A program made the position numbers and the translations under genes. A DNA stretch of 46,560 nucleotides from Myxococcus xanthus (GTDB taxonomy: Bacteria > Myxococcota > Myxococcia > Myxococcales > Myxococcaceae). Where the stretch lies: assembly GCF_013116825.1 (NCBI RefSeq), contig NZ_JABFNS010000068.1:1-46560 (forward strand), read 5' to 3'. Positions 24,286-35,354 of this stretch are shown here, in pieces; the stretch's first letter is position 1; each line of letters starts with the position of its first letter. The notes beneath the pieces are model-generated. The model was given only the letters and a program-made list of their open reading frames with translations. It did no database searches and was not told the origin of the DNA.

Positions 24286-25638
24286 ATGCAGAGCGCGTCT
24301 GCTTCACGCATGTCCCAATCTGGTTCTCCCGTGGCGGATGACCTGCCCGAGGCACGTCCGGTGGATGCCTCCGAGCGAGTCGTCTTGCTGGACGCCCTCC
24401 GTGGCTTCGCGCTCTGGGGCGTCTTCGTGTCCAACAGCCTCATGTGGCTGAGTGGACGTGCCTTCATGCCCCGTGAGGCTGCGTCCGCGCTGGATGCCTC
24501 CCTGCTGGAGCAGGTGATCGGCTCCATCTATCAGCTGTTCGTGACGCAGAAGTTCATCTCCATCTTCTCGTTCCTCTTCGGCCTGGGTTTCGCACTCCAG
24601 TTCACGCGGGCCGAGGCACGTGGCGTCTCCGCCGCGCCGCTCTACCGCCGGCGGCTGCTGATGCTCTTCGGCATCGGCCTGGCGCACGCCCTGCTGTTGT
24701 GGACGGGCGATATCCTCCACACCTACGCGATGGTGGGTTTCCTGCTGATGGCCTTCCGGGCCCGCTCCAACCGCACGGTGCTGTTCTGGGCGCTGGGGCT
24801 CGTCACCGTGATGCCGTTCCTGGTGCCCGCAGCCATTCGCTACACGCCCATCCTGCTGCACGGCGCGGAGGCCGCGGCCGAGGCCGCGAAGACCAGTAGG
24901 GCCAGGGATATGGCCTTGAAAGCCGAAACCCTGGTGGCGTTGTCGAGCGAGTCGTTCTGGACGGCGCAGGTGGGCAACGCACGCTTCTTCCTGGAGAACC
25001 TCGGCGGCGGCTTCCGGCGCGTGCTCTGGATGAGCCTCATCCTGGGGCGCTTCCTGCTGGGGTTGCTGGCGGGGCGTCTGCTCCTGTTGCAGGACGTGGA
25101 GCGTCACCGGGCGTTGCTGCGCCGGATTCTCGGCTGGGGGCTGGGGGGGGGCCTCGTCCTCAATGGCGGTGGGTTGCTGCTGTTCCGCCTGCGCAAAGCC
25201 GGCGTGCTGGAGTGGGACCCGCAGGGGCCCTGGATGCTGATCGTCAACGGCCTCCAGGAGCCCGGCTACATCGCCATGGGCGCGGCATATGTGGCGGCCT
25301 TCGCGCTGCTCTTCCAGCGGGAGCGCTGGAGCCGCTGGCTGGGCGTGCTGACGCCCGTGGGTCGCATGGCCCTGACGAACTACCTGATGCAGTCCGCGGT
25401 GAGCATCTGGATTTATAGCGGTTGGGGCCTGGGCTTCATCGGCAAGCTGCCGTCGTCACGCATCGTCGTCATCTGCTGCGTCATCTTCGCGGGGCAGGTG
25501 GTGCTCAGTCGTCTGTGGTTGGCGCGCTTCCGCTTCGGTCCCGCAGAGTGGCTGTGGCGCTCGCTCACGTATGGAAAGGTCCAGCCCATGCGGCGGCTCG
25601 CTGGCGACGGAGGTGTCCCCGGCGTCAGCGCTTCTTGA
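24286..25638 (+). CDS. YeiB/DUF418-type integral membrane protein
   Basis: 450 residues. The family signature is ERVVLLDALRGFALWGV near the N terminus, followed by about eight to ten hydrophobic helices with FISIFSFLFGLGFALQF, RRRLLMLFGIGLAHALLLW and DILHTYAM, then the C-terminal PVGRMALTNYLMQS motif of the DUF418 domain. Biochemical function of the family is unsettled; acyltransferase-like membrane architecture has been noted. The start is uncertain: ATG at 24286 is used, ATG at 24310 is possible. A nine-G run at 25143-25151 lies within the coding region and is a possible slippage site. The 3' end overlaps a small ORF on the other strand by 14 bases. Confidence 0.88.
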   Translation: MQSASASRMSQSGSPVADDLPEARPVDASERVVLLDALRGFALWGVFVSNSLMWLSGRAFMPREAASALDASLLEQVIGSIYQLFVTQKFISIFSFLFGLGFALQFTRAEARGVSAAPLYRRRLLMLFGIGLAHALLLWTGDILHTYAMVGFLLMAFRARSNRTVLFWALGLVTVMPFLVPAAIRYTPILLHGAEAAAEAAKTSRARDMALKAETLVALSSESFWTAQVGNARFFLENLGGGFRRVLWMSLILGRFLLGLLAGRLLLLQDVERHRALLRRILGWGLGGGLVLNGGGLLLFRLRKAGVLEWDPQGPWMLIVNGLQEPGYIAMGAAYVAAFALLFQRERWSRWLGVLTPVGRMALTNYLMQSAVSIWIYSGWGLGFIGKLPSSRIVVICCVIFAGQVVLSRLWLARFRFGPAEWLWRSLTYGKVQPMRRLAGDGGVPGVSAS

Positions 25639-25786
25639 GCTGCGGCGTGGCAATCAGGCTCGACGCCCCTCCAGGGAGATGCGCTGGCACGGAGTCCGCG
25701 AGGGACATGAGCCGGGCCTGGAGCGGTCCCACCCAGGGGGACAACGTGCGCGGGTCCTCGTGAGGAGAGGGCCCGCGCTCCGACAT
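25625..25786 (-). CDS. Candidate 53-residue small protein downstream of the DUF4279 gene
   Basis: An ATG-started ORF of 53 codons plus stop, beginning 21 bases after the DUF4279 stop and in the same frame. About 85% of its codons end in G or C, which fits the coding pattern of neighbouring genes. The sequence begins MSERGPSPHEDPRTLSPWVG and ends IATPQLKKR. No family is recognised, no signal peptide or membrane segment is seen, and the ribosome-binding site is weak. Its tail overlaps the convergent YeiB-like gene by 14 bases. It could be a real small gene, or the eroded end of a longer ORF. Confidence 0.45.
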   Translation of the reverse strand: MSERGPSPHEDPRTLSPWVGPLQARLMSLADSVPAHLPGGASSLIATPQLKKR

Positions 25787-25807
25787 GGCTCGGGATCGCA
25801 AGCACGC

Positions 25808-26245
25808 TCACTCGGCAGGTGGCTCATCACCATGCGGAGGTCGCCCGAAAACCTCTAGCGACAAATCAATCCCGAGCGCTGCCATCGCGAGGAGAAGGCC
25901 ACGACCCAAGGTATCCCGCGGCGTGGCTCCATATTTCCAAATCACATAAAACTCGGCGTTCCCTCCAGAGGACGAAATCTCCTGCAGAAGGCTCGCATGT
26001 GGCTCCAGTTCCCGGACCCACGACGCCAAAAACTCGTCCAAGGCAGCCTCTTCACTCAGGTCACGCCGGATGGACCAGTAACCTGACGGGTACACCCCGG
26101 GCAGAGACTCTCCCTCCGGAGTCCTGCGAGGCTCGCCCGCTTTCCACGCGTGCTGCGGATTGATTCCAAGAGCGGATGAAACCCGTTCCGGGTCGAGATC
26201 CGGGTGAAACAACCTCAGTGCGACGGATATTTGGGGCCTATTCAT
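25808..26245 (-). CDS. DUF4279-domain protein
   Basis: 145 residues. The pattern ISVALRLFHPDLDPERVSSALGI followed by HAWKAGEPRRTPEG, a Y-x-S-GYWSI strand and a late FYVIWKYG is the DUF4279 arrangement (shown here in parts). Members are small cytoplasmic proteins often found beside polymorphic-toxin genes or as stand-alone genes, so an immunity role is a guess. The ATG has GAGG upstream. The gene is visibly richer in A/T than its neighbours, a sign of recent transfer. A coding remnant lies just upstream and a small ORF just downstream. Confidence 0.8.
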   Translation of the reverse strand: MNRPQISVALRLFHPDLDPERVSSALGINPQHAWKAGEPRRTPEGESLPGVYPSGYWSIRRDLSEEAALDEFLASWVRELEPHASLLQEISSSGGNAEFYVIWKYGATPRDTLGRGLLLAMAALGIDLSLEVFGRPPHGDEPPAE

Positions 26246-26267
26246 GGGGCCTCATGGATGGAACGAA

Positions 26268-26348
26268 TCAACGGGCCGGGGGGGACACCGCATCACCATT
26301 TTCATCACCCGCGATGACGTTGTCCTGCACCGGGTTGTTGAGACTCCA
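26268..26348 (-). pseudogene. Possible 3' coding remnant upstream of DUF4279
   Basis: On the minus strand a stretch reads WSLNNPVQDNVIAGDENGD then AVSPPAR and stop, ending 22 bases before the DUF4279 start. It has a protein-like composition but no start codon and is preceded closely by an in-frame TGA. The 195-base gap it lies in has no other gene. It could be the surviving C terminus of a lost partner gene (for example a toxin), frame-shifted from the EEGLSAGEERPDY-like reading upstream. Speculative. Confidence 0.25.
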
Positions 26349-26444
26349 GGTTGGTCGTAGTCAGGCCGCTCTTCACCTGCGCTCAGCCCTTCCTGCTCTC
26401 GCTCCTTTGATTGAGCTACCCAGCCGGAAAGTGCGAAAGTTGAG

Positions 26445-27830
26445 TCAGAGTGAGTTGAGGAACGCCAGTAGCGCCCAACGGTCCACAAGCGGCAGGCGCG
26501 TGTAGCGCTCCTGGGCCGGCGCGGCCTCGCCGCCATGCCACAGCACGGCCTCTTCCAGGTCGCGAGCCCGCCCGTCATGCAGGAAGCGGGTGTGGCCGTT
26601 CACCGCTTTCACGAGGCCCACGCCCCACAGCGGCGGGGTGCGCCACTCGGTGCCGGTGGCGAGCCCGTCCGGACGGTCATCCGCGAGCCCTTCGCCCATG
26701 TCGTGGAGGAGCAGGTTCGTGTAGGGGCGGATGCGCTGGCCGGACAGTTCGGGGAAGCCGGGTACGGCTTCCGTCTCGAAGACTGTGTCCACGTGGCACC
26801 CCGCGCAGCCGATGGCGCCGAATACCGCCTTGCCGCGCAGGACGTCGGCGGCTGCCCAGTCCCGGCGCTTGGGCACGGCGACCAATCGCGCGTAGATGAG
26901 CAGCGCGTCCAGTTCCTTGGGGCTGACCTCGGGTGGGGCGGCATCGTCGGCCTCGCGTCCCTGCTCGTGGGGATACAGCTCCGTCGTCAGTCCCATGTCG
27001 GTGACGAGCGCGTGTGCCACCTGCTGGTGCAGCGTGGGTTGGTTGGCCTTCCAGCCGAAGCGCCCCATCCGTGTCTGGCCCGTCGCAGCGTCCCGCACAC
27101 GGTTGGCCCGGCCGGAGATGCCATTCTGGTCACGGTCCTCGGAATCCTCGTGGGCCAGTACCGCCGCCTCGGGGATGGCCTCGAGCAGGCCGAGGCCGAA
27201 GTTCGCGGGCGCGACACGAGGGGAGAAGCGGGTCTCCGCTCCGAGGGGCCCCTTCGACAGCTGGGTGAAGCGGTAGCGGGGCCGGTGGAGGACGTAGGTC
27301 TCGCCCGAGGCGAACCGGCCGGTGACTTCTTCGTACGTCACCTCGACGCTGCCCTCCGCGCCGGTTCCGTCGACATGGCGAACGTCGAGCTGCGCGCCAT
27401 ACACCGGATGCGGCCCACGGCCGTCTGGCCCGCTCAGCTGGAACGCGAGGGAGACGGGCGTCTCGCTCGGGGAGGCGGGGGGCTGGCCGCGTCCATCCTT
27501 CACGTGGCAGGTCATGCACGAGGGCGCGTTGAACAGCGGCCCCGCTAGGATGGGGCCATCCACGTCCGTCCAGTCGCGGCCGAAGACGCGCTTGCCCGCG
27601 TGGAAGTCCTCCCAGCGCGTCCGCGGCATGTTCATGGGGGCACGCCCGAAGGCGTTCCTTCCTGGGTCCGGCACGGAGCCCCGTCCGCCAGACAGCTCCT
27701 CTCCAGGCTCCTGCGTGACGGGCAGGGCGCCCAGCTCGAGAGGTCGGGGCGGTTGGTGCGTGCTCGCCCAGACGGCGGCGATAGCGATGGCTCCGACCGG
27801 AATGCCTGGAAGGTACAGCCGCCTGCGCAT
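26445..27830 (-). CDS. Di-haem oxidoreductase (DHOR/DUF1111 family), exported
   Basis: 461 residues. Two CxxCH haem-binding motifs are present: CMTCH in the first third and CAGCH in the last third, with FNAPSCMTCHVKDGRGQPP and GCAGCH surroundings typical of the DUF1111 family of di-haem cytochrome c peroxidase-like proteins. LLHDMGEGLADDRPDG and TEWRTPPLWGVG, FLHDGRARDLEEAVLWHGGE complete the signature. The N-terminal hydrophobic segment (IPVGAIAIAAVWAS) directs export. The ATG at 27830 has GGGAGA 8 bases upstream; the extra upstream frame is not used. In other bacteria these genes neighbour imelysin-type iron-uptake genes, but none is here. Electron-transfer role in the periplasm; substrate unknown. 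Confidence 0.9.
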   Translation of the reverse strand: MRRRLYLPGIPVGAIAIAAVWASTHQPPRPLELGALPVTQEPGEELSGGRGSVPDPGRNAFGRAPMNMPRTRWEDFHAGKRVFGRDWTDVDGPILAGPLFNAPSCMTCHVKDGRGQPPASPSETPVSLAFQLSGPDGRGPHPVYGAQLDVRHVDGTGAEGSVEVTYEEVTGRFASGETYVLHRPRYRFTQLSKGPLGAETRFSPRVAPANFGLGLLEAIPEAAVLAHEDSEDRDQNGISGRANRVRDAATGQTRMGRFGWKANQPTLHQQVAHALVTDMGLTTELYPHEQGREADDAAPPEVSPKELDALLIYARLVAVPKRRDWAAADVLRGKAVFGAIGCAGCHVDTVFETEAVPGFPELSGQRIRPYTNLLLHDMGEGLADDRPDGLATGTEWRTPPLWGVGLVKAVNGHTRFLHDGRARDLEEAVLWHGGEAAPAQERYTRLPLVDRWALLAFLNSL

Positions 27831-28086
27831 CAGAACGTCTCCCGGGGGAATGCCGACTCTCTTCCCGTGACGCGCTTCGAGGCGAAGCGCCATCCGCGTC
27901 CGCGAGGTGTGCACCCCTCGCGCCACGAGGCGCGCAGCCATGCTGCTGCTGGGAGCGACGGCGTTCGCGAGGACGAGGCGCGTGGCCATGTAGCGCGCTC
28001 CGCTACAGGGCGGCGGCGTGTGTGTCGTTCATTGCCACAGACGCGGTGTGTCGCGCTCCACCTGGGAGGAGGGCGCGAGCGGTTCT

Positions 28087-29103
28087 TCAGGCCGGCTGCG
28101 CCGCTTCTGCCGCGGTGAGTCGCTGGTGCGCCTGCGCAGTCAGCTCGAAGGAGCGCAGCCGCGCGGCGTGGTCGTAGACCATTCCCGTCACCATCAGCTC
28201 ATCGACTCCCGTGAGTCGAATGAACGCGGACAGGCCCTGCTGAACGGTGTCGGGCGCGCCGATGATGGAGTACTTCAACGCGTGGTCGGCGCTCGCGCGG
28301 TCCACGGGCGAAGCCACGGAGTCGATGTCATCCACCGGAGGCGGGAGCTGACCGGGCGTGCCGCGGCGCAGGCGGATGAACTGCTGCTGCACGGAAGTGA
28401 AGAGGCGCTGTGCCTCCGCATCCGTATCCGCCGCGAAGACATTCACACAGGCCATGGCATGGGGCCGCTCGAGCGACTCGGACGGCTTGAAGCGCTCCCG
28501 GTAGATGTCCAGGGCCTGAAGCAGGGCATCGGGCGCGAAGTGGGAGGCGAAGGCGAACGGCATGCCCAGCATCGCCGCGAGCTGCGCGCTGAACAGGCTG
28601 GAGCCGAGCAGCCAGATGGGCACCTTCAAACCCGCGCCCGGCACCGCCTGGATGAGCTGCCCCGGCTCGGTGGGCTCGAAGTACGACCTCAGCTCCACGA
28701 CGTCCTGGGGAAAGGTGTCCGCGCTCGCCGCCAGGTCCCGCCGCAGGGCGCGCGCCGTCAGCATGTCCGTGCCCGGCGCCCGGCCGAGCCCCAGGTCGAT
28801 GCGCCCCGGGTAGAGCGCCTCCAGCGTGCCGAACTGCTCCGCGATGATCAGCGGCGCGTGATTCGGCAGCATGACGCCGCCCGAACCCACCCGGATGCGC
28901 TTCGTCCCCCCGGCCACGTAGCCGATGACCACGGACGTCGCCGCGCTGGCGATACCCGTCATGTTGTGGTGCTCGGCCAGCCAGAAGCGCTTGAAGCCCC
29001 AGTCCTCCGCGTGCCGTGCCAGGTCCAGCGTGTTCCGGAGCGCGTCGGCCGCGGTGGAGCCCTGCGTGACGGGCGAGAGGTCGAGGACGGAGAAAGGAAT
29101 CAT
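28087..29103 (-). CDS. Luciferase-like flavin-dependent monooxygenase
   Basis: 338 residues of the bacterial luciferase-like (LLM) family, group with MsnO8-type and YhbW-like proteins. [12 protein letters not shown] at the start, [45 protein letters not shown] and [11 protein letters not shown] are characteristic. The enzyme would use reduced flavin (FMNH2) to oxygenate a small substrate, which is unknown. The start at 29103 is supported by AGGGG upstream, 10 bases after the stop of the spermidine-synthase-like gene; the two are likely co-transcribed. Confidence 0.92.
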   Translation of the reverse strand: MIPFSVLDLSPVTQGSTAADALRNTLDLARHAEDWGFKRFWLAEHHNMTGIASAATSVVIGYVAGGTKRIRVGSGGVMLPNHAPLIIAEQFGTLEALYPGRIDLGLGRAPGTDMLTARALRRDLAASADTFPQDVVELRSYFEPTEPGQLIQAVPGAGLKVPIWLLGSSLFSAQLAAMLGMPFAFASHFAPDALLQALDIYRERFKPSESLERPHAMACVNVFAADTDAEAQRLFTSVQQQFIRLRRGTPGQLPPPVDDIDSVASPVDRASADHALKYSIIGAPDTVQQGLSAFIRLTGVDELMVTGMVYDHAARLRSFELTAQAHQRLTAAEAAQPA

Positions 29104-29113
29104 GTGGCCCCTA

Positions 29114-29797
29114 CTAACGCCGTCCCTGGGGCCTCCGCTTGCCCATGAACAGGGTATGCCGCGTCCCCTGGGTGCCATGCGCCGCCGGGTGCAGCACCTG
29201 GACGGTGAAGCCCGCCTGCTCCATGCGGCGTTCGAAGGCGGGGGAGGGCCCGGCGCTCCAAACGCCCAGTACGCCTCCTGGCCGCAGCGCCTGGACGGCG
29301 TGCGCCAGCCCCACGCGCCCATAGAGGCCGTGGTTGTCGGGGTGGGTGAGGGCGGTGGGGCCGTTGTCCACGTCGAGCAGGATGGCGTCATAGGTCCCGG
29401 ACTGCCGGGCCATGTGCTTGCCCACGTCGAGCTCCACCACGGTGACGCGCGGGTCCTCCAGAGGCGCTCCGGCCAGCGGCGCGAGCAGCCCCCGGTTCCA
29501 CGTCACCACCACGGGGAGCAGCTCCGCCACCGTGATACGCGCGTCGGGACCCAACCGGTCCAGCACCGCGCGGGTGGTGTAGCCAAAGCCCAGCCCACCC
29601 ACGAGCACCCGGACGCCGCTGCGGCCCGCCAGCCCTTCACAGCCGGCCTCCGCCAGCGCTTCCTCGGAGCCGTGCTGCCGGCTGGACATCAGCGTCTGTC
29701 CCCGCACGCGGAAGACGTACTCGTCCCCGCGCCGGGCCAGGGTGACTTCCCCCACGTCCGGGACTTCTGCGCGCTCCAGCGTCTCCCAGGGCTTCAT
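29114..29797 (-). CDS. Spermidine-synthase-like SAM/dcSAM-binding protein
   Basis: 227 residues. The Rossmann core shows [15 protein letters not shown] (glycine-rich SAM site), [16 protein letters not shown] (acidic ribose contact), [12 protein letters not shown] and [11 protein letters not shown], matching spermidine synthase-like methyltransferases. The typical polyamine-gatekeeping residues are not obvious, so it may be a methyltransferase relative rather than an aminopropyltransferase. The ATG at 29797 is preferred over an in-frame TTG at 29833, which lies in the loop of the clpB terminator hairpin. Confidence 0.82.
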   Translation of the reverse strand: MKPWETLERAEVPDVGEVTLARRGDEYVFRVRGQTLMSSRQHGSEEALAEAGCEGLAGRSGVRVLVGGLGFGYTTRAVLDRLGPDARITVAELLPVVVTWNRGLLAPLAGAPLEDPRVTVVELDVGKHMARQSGTYDAILLDVDNGPTALTHPDNHGLYGRVGLAHAVQALRPGGVLGVWSAGPSPAFERRMEQAGFTVQVLHPAAHGTQGTRHTLFMGKRRPQGRR

Positions 29798-29819
29798 GGC
29801 CGGGCTCTTCGCGCGGAGG

Positions 29820-29850
29820 CGGCCCGGCGTCAAGCCATGACGCCGGGCCG
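29820..29850 (-). terminator. Terminator hairpin downstream of clpB
   Basis: A perfect 13-bp stem (29820-29832 with 29838-29850) with a five-base loop, starting 24 bases after the clpB stop and before the next gene on the same strand. No T run, but it is the strongest short hairpin in the region. Confidence 0.65.
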
Positions 29851-29873
29851 GGGCACATCCGTGGACGCCCGGG

Positions 29874-32498
<2,625 letters not shown>

Positions 32499-32625
32499 GC
32501 CTCCAACGTAAGAGTCGCCCACCCCTTGGCAAGCAGCGCACGTGGCGCGACGATTCCGCTTTTCCGGAATTGTTTGGACTCCTGGTAACCGCCCGCTTTT
32601 CAGGGTGCCGGAGTTGCCAGCGGGT

Positions 32626-33261
32626 ATGATGCCGGGTATAGGCGGCGCCCAATCCCCTGGGGGGCTGAAACTGAAAGCACACGGCGGATATCTCCTACGA
32701 CTCGAGAGCTTCGGCGGCCTGGAGCTGCTCCGGTTGGCGCGTGAAGCGCTGGCGCTGGACGGTGCGATGGGCGCGACGGGGCTGAAGGTGTCCGTCAACC
32801 GGCGCCGCAAGGTGGTCCGTCTGGCGTACGTGGCTCCCTTCACGGAGGGACGGCAGGGCGCGCACTGGTACGCGGCCCACCACGCGCTCCCCCGGCTGCT
32901 CTCCCGGGCGACGAACGCCGCCGTCCAGGCCTACGTCTATGATCCAGACGAAGGCGAGCAGGTCATCGCGTACGGCAACGGCCGGCGCGTGGGCGGCGAG
33001 CGGGTCGTCTACGAGGACGTGGAGCTCCCGGTGCCGCTGGACCAGATGGACGACGCGGCCTTCAAGCACATGCAGGAGCGCTGGCCGATGGGCCACCTGG
33101 CGTACGTGTTCGGCCTGACGCGCAAGGAGCTGCTGCGGCTGCCGCGCGTGGCTCCGGGCCACGAACTGGCGCTGGAGGGCCGTGACGCGGAAGGGGCCGC
33201 CGTCCTGGAGGCCCTCCTGCCGACCTGCCAGGTGACGCTGCCGGAGTCCGACGCCCTCTGA
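32626..33261 (+). CDS. Hypothetical protein divergent from clpB
   Basis: 211 residues from ATG 32626 (another ATG follows at once). I do not recognise the family. It is mixed alpha/beta and predicted soluble, with no signal peptide, membrane segment or cysteine-rich motif, and a possible helical tail. Some conserved-looking strings are present ([48 protein letters not shown]). It shares a 127-base divergent region with clpB and ends six bases from the convergent membrane-protein gene. Codon use matches neighbours, so the ORF is likely real. Confidence 0.75.
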   Translation: MMPGIGGAQSPGGLKLKAHGGYLLRLESFGGLELLRLAREALALDGAMGATGLKVSVNRRRKVVRLAYVAPFTEGRQGAHWYAAHHALPRLLSRATNAAVQAYVYDPDEGEQVIAYGNGRRVGGERVVYEDVELPVPLDQMDDAAFKHMQERWPMGHLAYVFGLTRKELLRLPRVAPGHELALEGRDAEGAAVLEALLPTCQVTLPESDAL

Positions 33262-33267
33262 GGAGGG

Positions 33268-33909
33268 TTACTCCGCCTGCGGCCCGTCCTGCACGGCCAT
33301 GGCCTCGCGGACGCGCTGACTGCGGAAGTACTGCCCCAGAATCGCGAAGGTGCCCGCCACCACCACGGTGCCGAAGACGGCGCTCCCCACGCCCATCGCG
33401 CTCAGGATTTCGCGGGAGGTCTCGACGGTGATGTCCGGTGGGAACTCGGGCATCTTGCTCATCGGCTCCGCCAGCGCCGCGAAGAGGCGCTGCTTGGCCA
33501 CGGACATCTGCGCGCCGTCGATGGTGCGCAGCCCGGCGGCGATGATGGCCGCGCGGCTCAGGACCCGGCTCAGGGTGTCGCGGTGCAGGTTCTCCGGATT
33601 CAGCATGCGCGCCGCGGACACGCTGACAAAGGCGCAGGCAACGGCCAGCAAGCCGAGCAGCACCGCTCGCGGCTCCCGCATGGGCTCCAGCGCCGCGTAG
33701 TAGACCTCGAAGATCTTCGGGTCGAGCGCCGGGGCGCCGGGAAGCCGAGGCAACTCCTGCTCCATCCGGAGCGAGCGCGCTTCGTAGAAGTTCGCCATCT
33801 CGACGGCTTCCATCAGCGCCGCCCAGCCCGTGAGGATGGAGAGCACGAGGCCCACGATGGCGGCGAAGCGAATGCCGCCGGGCAGGCCCTTCCTACTGGA
33901 GTGCTTCAC
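33268..33909 (-). CDS. Membrane protein of unknown function
   Basis: 213 residues from GTG, overlapping the DUF1844 gene's stop by four bases. Hydrophobic segments: FAAIVGLVLSILTGWAALME near the N terminus, AVLLGLLAVACAFVSVSAAR in the middle and GSAVFGTVVVAGTFAILGQY near the end. Between them lie soluble stretches rich in charged residues (LHRDTLSRVLSRA). No known family. The three genes 34585-33268 form a tight translationally coupled unit, so it is probably made together with the DUF1844 protein. Confidence 0.72.
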   Translation of the reverse strand: MKHSSRKGLPGGIRFAAIVGLVLSILTGWAALMEAVEMANFYEARSLRMEQELPRLPGAPALDPKIFEVYYAALEPMREPRAVLLGLLAVACAFVSVSAARMLNPENLHRDTLSRVLSRAAIIAAGLRTIDGAQMSVAKQRLFAALAEPMSKMPEFPPDITVETSREILSAMGVGSAVFGTVVVAGTFAILGQYFRSQRVREAMAVQDGPQAE

Positions 33910-34220
33910 CGCTTGGTCGCCTCCACGTAGCGCAGGCGGAGGTCCGCGAGCAGCCCGTCGAAGAGCTTCTCTTCCTCGGCCGTGAGGTTGCCCCGCGTCT
34001 TCGTGCGCAGCATGGACAAGAGGTCCAGGTTCTGCCGGGCCAGCGGCAGGTCCTTCTCCGTCTGACCCGTTTCAGGATTGGGCGCACCTCCCAGGTGGAT
34101 GAGCACCGCGGTGCCCAGCCCCACGATGAAGGTGCTGAAGGAAATCGACTCCTCGGACGCGGAGCGCGCTTCCCCCCGCATCACGAAGGTCTCGCCGCGC
34201 TTCTCGTCCCCGGAGCTCAT
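33906..34220 (-). CDS. DUF1844-family protein
   Basis: 104 residues. The family core is plain: FSTFIVGLGTAVLIHLGGAP (one hydrophobic stretch), then DLPLARQNLDLLSMLRTKTRGNLTAEEE, shown in part, then LRLRYVEA. The family is a small protein common in Deltaproteobacteria and Acidobacteria, with no assigned function. Its position between an acidic protein and a membrane protein, with overlaps at both ends, suggests a small complex. Confidence 0.87.
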   Translation of the reverse strand: MSSGDEKRGETFVMRGEARSASEESISFSTFIVGLGTAVLIHLGGAPNPETGQTEKDLPLARQNLDLLSMLRTKTRGNLTAEEEKLFDGLLADLRLRYVEATKR

Positions 34221-34585
34221 GCGGAGACCGGCCCCTCATCGTCGGAGGTCTCGTTCGAAGCGGTGGCGGCCTCGTCGTCGCTCTCGGCCTCGTCGGCGCT
34301 CTCGTCCTCGTCGGCGTCGCCATCCGTCGACTCGGCGGCGGCGGAGGTCTCTGCCTCATCGCTGTCGTCGTCCGTGTCGTCGTCCTCGTCCTCGAAGTCA
34401 TCCTCTTCGTCGTCGAAGTCGTCGGCGTCGTCGAGCATGAGCGTCTCAACGGGGACGGACTTCTCCGCCACGTCGGGCAGGCCCTGGAGGTGGCGCTCGT
34501 ACTCCGTCTCGTCGAGCTGGCCTGAGCGCACGTACCGCTCCACGGTGCGCTTATCGAGGTACTTCGGGTCCGCCGAATCCGCCAT
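34217..34585 (-). CDS. Acidic, largely disordered protein
   Basis: 122 residues. The first about 50 form a short ordered region (SADPKYLDKRTVERYVRSGQ, LDETEYERHLQGLP) that may be a small helical domain. The rest is almost entirely Asp/Glu with Ala and Ser, an extreme acidic tract. The overlapping ATGA with the DUF1844 gene supports coupled translation. Similar acidic tails occur on many myxobacterial proteins. Function unknown. Confidence 0.75.
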   Translation of the reverse strand: MADSADPKYLDKRTVERYVRSGQLDETEYERHLQGLPDVAEKSVPVETLMLDDADDFDDEEDDFEDEDDDTDDDSDEAETSAAAESTDGDADEDESADEAESDDEAATASNETSDDEGPVSA

Positions 34586-34677
34586 GGTTCAAATCCTCAG
34601 AATTGCTTGGAAAACAGCGCGGCACCTTATAGCAGGGTGGCCATCTGTCAACGCCGCCGTCCCGCCTTCCAGAGCCG

Positions 34678-35334
34678 ATGAACGCACCGTCCCGCCCGCA
34701 CCTTCCCCGCGGTCCTTACTTGCTGTGCGACGACTCCGTCCTGCCGGAGATTTCACTGGTGGACAAGGCGGCTCGCCTGGTGGCCGGCGGGGCCCGGGTG
34801 GTGCAACTGCGCATGAAGCGCACCCCGGTCCGTGAGGCGCTGGCCGCCACGCGGCAGGTGGTGGCGCTGTGCCACCGGGAAGGCGCGCTGTGCCTGGTGA
34901 ACGACCGGGTGGACCTGGCGCTGCTGGCGGACGCGGACGGTGTGCACGTGGGTGACGAGGACGTGCCCGCCGAGGATGCGCGCGCGCTGCTGGGGTCTGG
35001 CCGTCTGGTGGGCGTCACGGTGCGAGACGTGGCGGGCGCCCGGGCGGCGCAGGCGGCGGGGGCGGACTATGTGGGGCTGGGGCCCATCTTCCCCACGTCG
35101 ACGAAGCAGGTGCCCGCGCCAGTGTTGGGGCTGGAGACCTTCGCGTCCGTGGTGCGTGACAGCCCGCTGCCCGTGGTGGGCATTGGTGGGGTGGGGCTGG
35201 TGAACATCGCGAGCGTGGCGGCGGCCGGGGCGCACTGCGCGGCGGTGGTGTCCGACGCGCTGCTCGCCGCGGATATCACCGAGCGTGTGAGGCGGCTGGT
35301 GGCCGCGTTTGAACAGGGGCGCTCCGGGGCATAG
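34678..35334 (+). CDS. thiE: Thiamine phosphate synthase
   Basis: 218 residues, TIM barrel. It matches ThiE: VVQLRMKRTP, LCLVNDRVDLALLADADGVH, VGVTVRDVAGARAAQAAGAD, YVGLGPIFPTSTK, and VVGIGGV near the end. It joins HMP-PP and thiazole phosphate to give thiamine phosphate. VHVGQEDL in most homologues is VHVGDEDV here. The next gene starts 20 bases downstream. The divergent acidic-protein gene is 92 bases away. Confidence 0.95.
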   Translation: MNAPSRPHLPRGPYLLCDDSVLPEISLVDKAARLVAGGARVVQLRMKRTPVREALAATRQVVALCHREGALCLVNDRVDLALLADADGVHVGDEDVPAEDARALLGSGRLVGVTVRDVAGARAAQAAGADYVGLGPIFPTSTKQVPAPVLGLETFASVVRDSPLPVVGIGGVGLVNIASVAAAGAHCAAVVSDALLAADITERVRRLVAAFEQGRSGA

Positions 35335-35354
35335 CCTCGAAGCCAGGAGCTTCC

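Noticed and set aside
26345-26445. Possible tRNA gene on the minus strand (GGCTGGGTAGCTCAA-like stretch)
   Set aside because: Only a D-arm-like string is present; I could not find an anticodon arm, T-arm or acceptor stem to match.
34300-34440. CRISPR-like or tandem repeat in the acidic-protein gene
   Set aside because: It is codon-level low complexity (Asp/Glu codons), without unit length or spacers.
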